Assembly: GCA_946529195.1 (NCBI GenBank)
Contig: CAMMZE010000087.1
Span: 1-5,633, forward strand
Length of the DNA: 5,633 bases
Source: an uncultured Lachnospiraceae bacterium
GTDB lineage: Bacteria; Bacillota_A; Clostridia; Lachnospirales; Lachnospiraceae
Direction: 5' to 3'
Part shown: one piece after another, positions 1 through 4,776 of the stretch
How positions within the stretch are numbered: the stretch's first letter is position 1
Layout: every line of letters begins with the position of its first letter
The notes under the pieces: generated by a model
Databases searched by the model: none
Told to the model about the DNA's origin: nothing
The model's input: the letters and a program-made list of their open reading frames with translations, nothing else
Translations under genes and position numbers: made by a program

Positions 1-1985
1 ACCAGAACAGCGGTAAGACGACTCTGTTCAACCAGCTGACCGGCGCCAACCAGCATGTGGGCAACTTCCCGGGTGTTACCGTTTCCCGCAAGGACGGTGC
101 TATCCGCGGTCAGGCAAATACCTCCATCACAGACCTGCCGGGTATCTACTCCATGTCCCCCTACTCGGGTGAGGAGCTGGTCTCCCGTAATTTCGTTCTG
201 GAGGAAAAGCCCAAGGCTGTCATCAATATCGTAGATGCTACCAATATCGCGCGTAATCTCTATCTGACCATGCAGCTGCTGGAAATGAATGTTCCTATGG
301 TCGTTGCCCTCAATATGATGGATGAGCTGACCGGAAACGGCGGCACGATCGATGTCAACGCCATGGAATCCATGCTGGGCGTACCTGTCGTCCCCATCTC
401 CGCCGTCAAAAATGAAGGCGTCGATGAGCTGGTCCGCCATGCTGTTCACATTGCAAAATATCAGGAAAAACCGGTCCGCCAGGACTTCTGCGGAGCGGAG
501 GATCACGGCGGTGCCGTACACAGAGCCATCCATGCTACCTGCCACCTGATTGAAGACCATGCGCTCCGGACCGGCCTGCCTCTTCGATTTGCAGCCTGTA
601 AGCTGCTGGAAGGAGACAGCGCGATTGCTGACCAGCTGCAGCTGGACCAGAATGAAAGAGAAATGCTGGAGCATATCCTTGTGCAGATGGAAAAGGAACG
701 CGGTCTGGATCACAGCGCAGCTATGGCAAGCATGCGTTTTGACTTTATCGAAAAAGTCTGCGATACCTGCGTGGTTATGCCTCATGAGAGCAAGGAGCAC
801 GTCCGCAGCCAGAAGATTGATAAGATCCTGACAGGCAGATTCACTGCCATTCCCATGTTTATCGGTATTATGGGTCTGGTCTTCTTCTTGACCTTCTTCC
901 TGATTGGTCCTTTCTTCCAGGATCTTCTGGATGCCGGCATCAGCGCCCTGGCGGACGCTGCAGCCAGAGCCATGCAAGCAGGAAATGTCAACGAAGCCAT
1001 CCAGAGCCTGGTTCTGGACGGTATCTTCGAGGGCGTAGGCAGCGTACTCAGCTTCCTTCCCATCATCGTTATCCTCTTCTTCTTCCTGTCACTGCTGGAA
1101 GACAGCGGATACATTGCCCGCGTGGCCTTCTTTATGGATAAGCTTCTGAGAAAGTTTGGTCTGTCCGGCCGAAGCATTGTACCGCTCCTGATCGGTTTTG
1201 GATGTACGGTTCCCGCCGTCATGGCTACCCGTACCCTTCCCAGTGACCGTGACAGAAAGATGACCATCCTGCTGACGCCTTTTATGTCCTGTACAGCAAA
1301 AATGCCCATCTACGGCTTCTTCGTAAATGCATTTTTCCCTAAGTACAGCTGGCTGATCGTCACAGGGCTCTATGTTCTCGGCATTGTTGTCGGGATCCTG
1401 GTCTCCGTGCTCTACAAAAAGACCCTTTTCAAAGGAGAGGCTATCCCCTTTGTCATGGAGCTGCCCAACTACCGTCTGCCCAGCGCCCGCAATGTTCTGC
1501 AGCTGCTCTGGGAAAAGGCAAAGGATTTCATCCAACGCGCCTTCTCCATCATTCTGATCGCGACCATCGCAGTATGGTTCCTGCAGAGCTTTGACTTTGG
1601 CTTCAACATGGTTGACAATTCCCAGGACAGCATCCTGGCTGCCGTTGCCGGTGTACTGGCTCCCATCTTCAAGCCGATCGGCCTTGGCGACTGGCGCATG
1701 GTTACCTCTCTGGTCAGCGGATTCATGGCCAAAGAGAGCGTTGTCTCCGTCATGGAAGTGCTCTTTGCTTCTGAAGCAGGCATCGCCGGTATGATCAGTG
1801 CTCTGACAGCTGTGACCATGCTGATATTCAGCCTGCTTTACACGCCCTGCGTGGCTGCTGTTGCCTCCGTCAGACAGGAGCTTGGCGGCAAATGGGCTGT
1901 CTATGTTGTTCTCTGGCAGTGCGCTGTTGCCTGGATCGCGGCCCTGATCGTCCGCCTGATCGGCATGGCCATGGGCTTTGCATAA
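1..1985 (+). CDS. feoB: Ferrous iron transport protein B, 5' end outside window
   Basis: FeoB is an inner-membrane Fe(II) transporter with a cytosolic GTPase domain. The reading frame is open from base 3, and 660 residues are visible up to TAA at 1983-1985. Residues below are counted from the first complete codon. The G1 P-loop is cut by the window edge but QNSGKTT is visible at 1-7. Then come the switch I region GNFPGVTV (about 20-27), G3 DLPG (44-47), G4 NMMD (104-107) and G5 SAVK (133-136). A helical linker follows, and the membrane part starts near residue 280. The two gate regions are present: GFGCTVPA (about 398-405) and TPFMSCTAKMP (about 425-435), each with its conserved cysteine, plus YTPCVAA near 613. 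Probably only about a dozen residues are missing, though a fused FeoA domain upstream cannot be excluded. The GTG at 57 lies inside the G domain and is not the start. The stop codon overlaps the ribosome binding site of the next gene, which suggests translational coupling. All core motifs look intact. Confidence 0.97.
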   Translation, partial: QNSGKTTLFNQLTGANQHVGNFPGVTVSRKDGAIRGQANTSITDLPGIYSMSPYSGEELVSRNFVLEEKPKAVINIVDATNIARNLYLTMQLLEMNVPMVVALNMMDELTGNGGTIDVNAMESMLGVPVVPISAVKNEGVDELVRHAVHIAKYQEKPVRQDFCGAEDHGGAVHRAIHATCHLIEDHALRTGLPLRFAACKLLEGDSAIADQLQLDQNEREMLEHILVQMEKERGLDHSAAMASMRFDFIEKVCDTCVVMPHESKEHVRSQKIDKILTGRFTAIPMFIGIMGLVFFLTFFLIGPFFQDLLDAGISALADAAARAMQAGNVNEAIQSLVLDGIFEGVGSVLSFLPIIVILFFFLSLLEDSGYIARVAFFMDKLLRKFGLSGRSIVPLLIGFGCTVPAVMATRTLPSDRDRKMTILLTPFMSCTAKMPIYGFFVNAFFPKYSWLIVTGLYVLGIVVGILVSVLYKKTLFKGEAIPFVMELPNYRLPSARNVLQLLWEKAKDFIQRAFSIILIATIAVWFLQSFDFGFNMVDNSQDSILAAVAGVLAPIFKPIGLGDWRMVTSLVSGFMAKESVVSVMEVLFASEAGIAGMISALTAVTMLIFSLLYTPCVAAVASVRQELGGKWAVYVVLWQCAVAWIAALIVRLIGMAMGFA

Positions 1986-1997
1986 GGAGGTGTTCTT

Positions 1998-2147
1998 ATG
2001 AATATCTGGGATATCCTGATTCTTGCTCTGGTCGCTCTTGCTGTCCTTGCAGCGGTCAGACAAATCCGGAAAAACAAAGGATCCTGCTCCTGCGGCTCCT
2101 CCTGTGAATGCTGCCAGCAGGGCTGTAACTGTCATAAAAACAAATAA
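1998..2147 (+). CDS. FeoB-associated Cys-rich membrane peptide
   Basis: This short gene encodes 49 residues. Residues 4-20 (WDILILALVALAVLAAV) form one hydrophobic helix. A basic stretch follows (RQIRKNK, 21-27), then a cysteine-rich tail with seven cysteines at 30, 32, 36, 38, 39, 43 and 45. The basic segment after the helix predicts a cytosolic Cys tail. AAGGAGG at 1984-1990 overlaps the feoB stop codon and lies 7 bases before the ATG. Position, size and architecture match the small FeoB-associated Cys-rich proteins found after feoB in many Firmicutes. Their biochemical role is not established; metal binding or handing iron to or from FeoB is an inference from the cysteines and the coupling. 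It ends just before the terminator, so it is the last gene of the feo operon. Confidence 0.9.
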   Translation: MNIWDILILALVALAVLAAVRQIRKNKGSCSCGSSCECCQQGCNCHKNK

Positions 2148-2162
2148 TACTATTTCTCTAAT

Positions 2163-2190
2163 AAAAAAGAGGCCGGCGGCCTCTTTTTTT
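2163..2190. terminator. Bidirectional Rho-independent terminator
   Basis: The hairpin GAGGCC (2169-2174), loop GGC, GGCCTC (2178-2183) is followed by seven T on the + strand and preceded by six A, which become a T tract on the - strand. It lies 15 bases after the Cys-rich peptide stop and about 70 bases beyond the end of the convergent 107-aa gene. It can therefore stop transcription of the feo operon and of the regulator operon. The remaining bases 2191-2260 hold nothing I can identify. Confidence 0.93.
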
Positions 2191-2260
2191 GTTCTCCGGA
2201 AATCAGTTTTTCCCTCATTTCTCTGTTTTTGTCAGCAAAATCTGCATGGCCGTAAATGAC

Positions 2261-2584
2261 TCATTCCAGTTTTCCGCTGATGCTGTATGTCTCAACATGT
2301 TCCGCAGTAATCAGGACAGACTCCTGCCGGAAAAAGACGCACAGGTCATTGGCAATCTCTTCTACGATTTCTTTCTCCACACCAATCAAGGTCAGAACCA
2401 GCGTATTTTCCTGGGTATATTCACCGTTTTCATGGATATATCCGCCCTCGATCAGATTAAAAGAAAAGGGTACATGATAGCTGATACATACATTTTTCAG
2501 GACAGAGATATACTTGTCTGTATCAAAGAGCTGCACCTTCTTGAACTGGTCATTTAGTCCGATAAAAATCTCTGTCTTATTCAT
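2261..2584 (-). CDS. 107-aa protein of unknown function, co-transcribed with Rrf2 regulator
   Basis: I do not recognise this protein with certainty. It has no signal peptide or membrane segment and only two cysteines (in KNVCIS and NDLCVFF), so it is probably cytosolic. The order of segments is a strand-like TEIFIGLND at 4-12, a helix-like region, EGGYIHENGEY near 46-56, a strand NTLVLTLIGV, an amphipathic helix (EKEIVEEIANDLCVFF) and a final RQESVLITAEHVETYSI. This alternation suggests a small alpha/beta, possibly ferredoxin-like fold. The opening TE-F-GL, the central G-Y/W..-G segment and the closing QESVL resemble by eye the DUF3574 family, which also lacks a known function; I hold this loosely. 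The gene begins 3 bases after the regulator stop, and its site AAGGAG (+ strand 2593-2598) lies inside the end of the regulator gene. The two are almost surely one transcript. By hand count GC is about 41%, lower than a feoB sample (about 57%). Confidence 0.8.
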   Translation of the reverse strand: MNKTEIFIGLNDQFKKVQLFDTDKYISVLKNVCISYHVPFSFNLIEGGYIHENGEYTQENTLVLTLIGVEKEIVEEIANDLCVFFRQESVLITAEHVETYSISGKLE

Positions 2585-2587
2585 GGA

Positions 2588-3004
2588 TCATTCTCCTTCA
2601 TCTTTCTTTTTTAACAAATCACTCAGATACCTGCTGTAAAAGAAGTCATGGGTCAGCTTATCGTACTCTGCCCAGACCGGAAGTGTCTCACAGGAAGCGG
2701 CTCTGGGACAGGTCTCGGCCCCCTCTGCCAGGCAGGCAACCGGTGCCAGCGGTCCCTCCATGAGTTCGATGATCTCCCCCAGGGGGTAGTCCTCCGCTTT
2801 TCTGCAGAGTCTGTATCCTCCGCCCTTGCCGCTTACTCCGGTCAGCAGGCCTCCGGCAACCAGGTCTTTTACAATGATCTCCAGATATTTTTTGGAAATC
2901 ATCTGTCTGGCGGCAACATCTTTCAGAGGAATATAGCCGCCATGATCATGTTCTGCCAGATCAATCATGACACGAATAGCATATCTTCCTTTTGTAGAGA
3001 TCAT
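2588..3004 (-). CDS. iscR: Rrf2-family transcriptional regulator, IscR-like
   Basis: The 138-aa product starts MISTKGRYAIRVMIDLA, the standard Rrf2 opening. The N-terminal winged helix-turn-helix spans about residues 2-66, with a recognition helix in ISKKYLEIIVKDLVAGGLL (36-54) and the wing SGKGGGYRL (58-66). Three cysteines at 91, 99 and 105 (spacing CX7C, then CX5C) lie where IscR binds its Fe-S cluster; in E. coli the spacing is CX5C-CX5C. The fourth IscR ligand, His three residues after the last Cys, is Leu108 here, so the cluster geometry may differ. A further Cys67 lies just after the wing. IscR proteins repress Fe-S assembly genes when they carry a cluster, and the divergent nifS-nifU genes fit that job. 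The alternative is a CymR-type regulator of cysteine metabolism, suggested by nearby cysK, but the Cys triplet argues against that. An operator-like palindrome over its own promoter suggests autoregulation. The gene symbol is by analogy. Confidence 0.92.
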   Translation of the reverse strand: MISTKGRYAIRVMIDLAEHDHGGYIPLKDVAARQMISKKYLEIIVKDLVAGGLLTGVSGKGGGYRLCRKAEDYPLGEIIELMEGPLAPVACLAEGAETCPRAASCETLPVWAEYDKLTHDFFYSRYLSDLLKKKDEGE

Positions 3005-3012
3005 ACCGGATC

Positions 3013-3019
3013 CCTCCTT
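3013..3019 (-). promoter_or_regulatory. Ribosome binding site fixing the Rrf2 start
   Basis: AAGGAGG on the - strand lies 8 bases before the ATG at 3004. The in-frame ATG at 3025 lies upstream of this site and has no Shine-Dalgarno sequence of its own. The 3004 start also gives the canonical Rrf2 N-terminus. Confidence 0.9.
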
Positions 3020-3052
3020 TTTCATGGTTAATCATAGACTGTAAATCATCTT

Positions 3053-3072
3053 TTAACCTATTATACAGTAGG
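3053..3072. promoter_or_regulatory. Putative Rrf2/IscR operator over the regulator promoter
   Basis: TTAACCTATT at 3053-3062 is identical to the start of the site at 3102-3111. The arms CCTA (3057-3060) and TAGG (3069-3072) form an inverted repeat with an 8-base spacer, one base shorter than the downstream site. It covers the -10 of the leftward promoter. Assignment to the adjacent regulator is inferred from this shared motif and its position. Confidence 0.6.
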
Positions 3073-3089
3073 CAAATAGGCAAAAGCAA
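3060..3089 (-). promoter_or_regulatory. Promoter of the Rrf2 / 107-aa operon
   Basis: On the - strand a perfect -10 TATAAT covers 3065-3060. A weak -35 candidate TTGCTT covers 3089-3084, with an 18-base spacer. Transcription would start near 3053, giving a leader of about 49 bases before the ATG at 3004. The -10 lies inside a CCTA...TAGG palindrome, consistent with self-repression. Confidence 0.65.
3069..3084 (+). repeat. Tandem 8-bp direct repeat TAGGCAAA x2
   Basis: TAGGCAAA occurs twice in a row (3069-3076 and 3077-3084). The first copy supplies the right arm of the leftward operator, and the second adds another TAGG half-site inside the spacer of the leftward promoter. It may extend the protein footprint or be chance in a short AT-rich region. 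Confidence 0.5.
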
Positions 3090-3100
3090 GAATAATTTTA

Positions 3101-3127
3101 ATTAACCTATTGACATAGTAGGTTAAT
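3101..3127. promoter_or_regulatory. Putative Rrf2/IscR operator over the nifS promoter
   Basis: This is a perfect 9-bp inverted repeat: ATTAACCTA (3101-3109) and TAGGTTAAT (3119-3127) around a 9-base spacer, TTGACATAG, that contains the -35 hexamer. A dimer bound here would block RNA polymerase. The core CCTA-TTGAC-A-TAGTAGG resembles, from memory, the sites ascribed to IscR-type Rrf2 regulators in Clostridia. The cognate protein is most likely the divergently encoded regulator. Confidence 0.82.
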
Positions 3128-3138
3128 ATGTTTATAAT
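3110..3138 (+). promoter_or_regulatory. Consensus promoter of the nifS-nifU-cysK operon
   Basis: TTGACA (3110-3115) and TATAAT (3133-3138) are both perfect matches to the vegetative sigma factor consensus, with the ideal 17-base spacer. Transcription would start near 3145, leaving a leader of about 25 bases before the nifS ATG. Such a strong promoter makes sense if a repressor normally holds it down, and the operator spans its -35. Confidence 0.93.
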
Positions 3139-3155
3139 CCATATAAAGTTAGCTG

Positions 3156-3162
3156 AAAGGAG
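3156..3162 (+). promoter_or_regulatory. Ribosome binding site fixing the nifS start
   Basis: AAAGGAG lies 7 bases before the ATG at 3170. The in-frame ATG at 3128 lies upstream of the -10 box, so it would not be on the predicted mRNA. Confidence 0.9.
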
Positions 3163-3169
3163 AAAGAAC

Positions 3170-4354
3170 ATGATTTACGCTGACAATGCCGCTACCACCA
3201 AGATGAGTGATACAGCAATTAGCACCATGTATTCGCTGATGAATGAGTGTTGGGGAAACCCCTCCAGTTTATATACCCACGGACAGAAAGCCAAAGAGAT
3301 CCTGGAGGAAGCCAGAGACGATATTGCCGCTGTCATCGGCGCCAATCCCCGGGAAATCTATTTTACCTCCGGAGGCAGTGAATCCGACAATCAGGCCATC
3401 CTGACTGCTGCCGCCATCGGGAAAAAGAAGGGGAAGATGCATATCGTCTCCTCCGCCTTTGAGCACCATGCCGTCCTCCATACTCTGGAGAAACTGAAAA
3501 AAGAAGGCTTTGAGATCACCCTTGTTGATGTTCATGAAAACGGTCTGGTCCGCCCGGAAGAAGTCGAGGCTGCAATCCGTGAAGACACCTGTCTGGTGAC
3601 CATCATGTATGCCAACAATGAGATCGGCACCATCCAGCCCATTCCGGAAATCGGAGCAGTCTGTAGAAAGAAGAATGTACTATTCCACGTAGATGCCGTC
3701 CAGGCGGTCGGTCATATTCCTGTCCATGTAAACCTTGACTGTATCGATCTTCTCTCTGCCTCTGCCCACAAATTTCACGGGCCCAAAGGCGTTGGTTTCC
3801 TCTATGTCCGCAAGGGCATCCCTCTTACAAACCTGATTGAGGGAGGGGCGCAGGAGCGCGGCAAGCGCGCAGGAACAGAGAACGTTCCCGGAATTGCTGC
3901 CATGGCTGCAGCCTTGAAGGAAGCAAACAGCTCTATGTCAGAAGATGCAGCCCGTCAGACCCGCATGCGGGATATGCTGATTGAAGGCCTCAGTCAGATT
4001 CCGCACAGTGCCTTAAACGGAGATGCAAATCACCGGCTGCCCGGAAATGTCAACTTCTGTTTCGAAGGCATTGAGGGCGAATCCCTTCTCCTGCTTCTGG
4101 ATGACAAGGGAATCTGTGCTTCCTCTGGCAGTGCCTGTACCTCCGGGTCTTTGGATCCCAGCCACGTCCTTCTGGCCATCGGCAGAGTCCATGATGTGGC
4201 ACACGGTTCTCTCCGCCTGAGTATCAGTGCAGATATTACCGAAGAGGAAGTCTGCTATATCATCCGGTCCGTAAAAGAAGTGGTTGCATATCTGAGAGGA
4301 TTTTCTCCCATCTGGAGAGACCTGATGTCCGGTAAGAAAGAATTTATCCTTTAA
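3170..4354 (+). CDS. nifS: Cysteine desulfurase, NifS/IscS type
   Basis: This PLP enzyme converts cysteine to alanine and holds the sulfur as a persulfide on an active-site cysteine for Fe-S assembly and other thio-modifications. The 394-aa product is of normal family length and begins MIYADNAATTKM, a typical NifS opening. Visible motifs are the PLP-stacking His99 in SSAFEHHAVL, Asp175 and Gln178 in HVDAVQAVGHIP, the PLP lysine Lys201 in SAHKFHGPKG, and RAGTENVPG (233-241). The catalytic Cys323 sits in SSGSACTSGS, and the long loop around it marks group I (IscS/NifS) rather than SufS. No defects were seen. It is the first gene of the operon, with nifU 14 bases downstream, which supports a role in general Fe-S biogenesis; it may also supply sulfur for tRNA thiolation. 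NifS versus IscS naming is arbitrary here, since no nitrogenase genes are in view. Confidence 0.97.
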   Translation: MIYADNAATTKMSDTAISTMYSLMNECWGNPSSLYTHGQKAKEILEEARDDIAAVIGANPREIYFTSGGSESDNQAILTAAAIGKKKGKMHIVSSAFEHHAVLHTLEKLKKEGFEITLVDVHENGLVRPEEVEAAIREDTCLVTIMYANNEIGTIQPIPEIGAVCRKKNVLFHVDAVQAVGHIPVHVNLDCIDLLSASAHKFHGPKGVGFLYVRKGIPLTNLIEGGAQERGKRAGTENVPGIAAMAAALKEANSSMSEDAARQTRMRDMLIEGLSQIPHSALNGDANHRLPGNVNFCFEGIEGESLLLLLDDKGICASSGSACTSGSLDPSHVLLAIGRVHDVAHGSLRLSISADITEEEVCYIIRSVKEVVAYLRGFSPIWRDLMSGKKEFIL

Positions 4355-4360
4355 AGGAGG
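4353..4360 (+). promoter_or_regulatory. Ribosome binding site fixing the nifU start
   Basis: AAAGGAGG overlaps the nifS stop codon and lies 8 bases before the ATG at 4369. The in-frame GTG at 4363 is only 2 bases from it, too close to be used. The overlap suggests nifS and nifU are translationally coupled. Confidence 0.88.
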
Positions 4361-4368
4361 CAGTGAAT

Positions 4369-4752
4369 ATGGCTTTATATAGTGAAAAAGTAATGGATCA
4401 TTTCCGCAATCCCCGCAACGTAGGCGTGATCGAGGATGCCAATGGTATCGGTGAAGTCGGCAACGCCAAGTGCGGTGACATCATGAAAATGTATCTGAAA
4501 ATAGAGGACGATATCGTCCAGGACGTGAAATTTGAGACCTTCGGCTGCGGCAGCGCCATCGCCTCCAGTTCCATGGCCACAGAGCTGATCAAAGGCCAGC
4601 CGGTCAGTGAAGTAAAAAAACTGACCAATAAGGCTGTCGCTGAGGCTCTGGACGGTCTGCCGGATTATAAGATGCACTGCAGCGTACTTGCAGAAGAAGC
4701 GATTCAGTCCGCTCTGGAGGACTATCAGAAGAGAACCGGAAAAACCATTTAG
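4369..4752 (+). CDS. nifU: Fe-S cluster scaffold protein, NifU N-terminal / IscU type
   Basis: This scaffold assembles [2Fe-2S] clusters from iron and NifS-derived sulfur and passes them to apoproteins. The 127-aa product begins MALYSEKVMDHFRNPRNVG, as is typical. The cluster residues are all present: Cys35 and Asp37 in NAKCGD, Cys60 in FGCGSA, and His103-Cys104 in KMHC. The protein ends soon after this domain, so it lacks the central ferredoxin-like and C-terminal Nfu domains of full-length NifU and is the IscU-sized form. Where proteobacterial IscU has the LPPVK chaperone-binding motif, this protein has LPDYK, consistent with the absence of hscA/hscB nearby. It is coupled to nifS through the overlapping stop codon and ribosome binding site, and is followed 24 bases later by cysK. 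Confidence 0.96.
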   Translation: MALYSEKVMDHFRNPRNVGVIEDANGIGEVGNAKCGDIMKMYLKIEDDIVQDVKFETFGCGSAIASSSMATELIKGQPVSEVKKLTNKAVAEALDGLPDYKMHCSVLAEEAIQSALEDYQKRTGKTI

Positions 4753-4776
4753 ATTCAGATAGAAAGGGAAATCATT

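Noticed and set aside
57..59. GTG as the feoB start
   Set aside because: The frame is open upstream and encodes the GTPase P-loop QNSGKTT, so this codon is an internal valine.
782..1309. 175-codon open frame on the - strand inside feoB
   Set aside because: It mirrors the membrane part of feoB, is rich in Arg and Ser, has no domain motifs, and is a shadow of the real frame.
1089..2135. Long open frame of 348 codons on the - strand opposite feoB
   Set aside because: It is antisense to intact feoB and the Cys-rich peptide gene, its product has low-complexity, Gln/Asp/His-rich composition with no recognisable motif, and it is best explained by feoB codon bias.
2189..2557. 122-codon + strand frame over the convergent 107-aa gene
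   Set aside because: It begins right at the terminator T tract, lacks a ribosome binding site, and overlaps a - strand gene that has a good ribosome binding site and operon position.
2648..3031. 127-codon open frame on the + strand opposite the Rrf2 gene
   Set aside because: It runs antisense to a clear Rrf2 gene, has no ribosome binding site that I can see, and gives an unrecognisable protein.
3128..3130. ATG giving a NifS with 14 extra residues
   Set aside because: It lies upstream of the -10 box, has no ribosome binding site, and adds residues not typical of NifS.
3005..3169. Possible riboswitch or T-box in the divergent control region
   Set aside because: The predicted leaders are only about 25 and 49 bases and show no terminator-like hairpin; the palindrome is better explained as a protein binding site because it spans the -35.
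4363..4365. GTG giving NifU two extra residues
   Set aside because: It is only 2 bases from AGGAGG; the ATG at 4369 has proper spacing.
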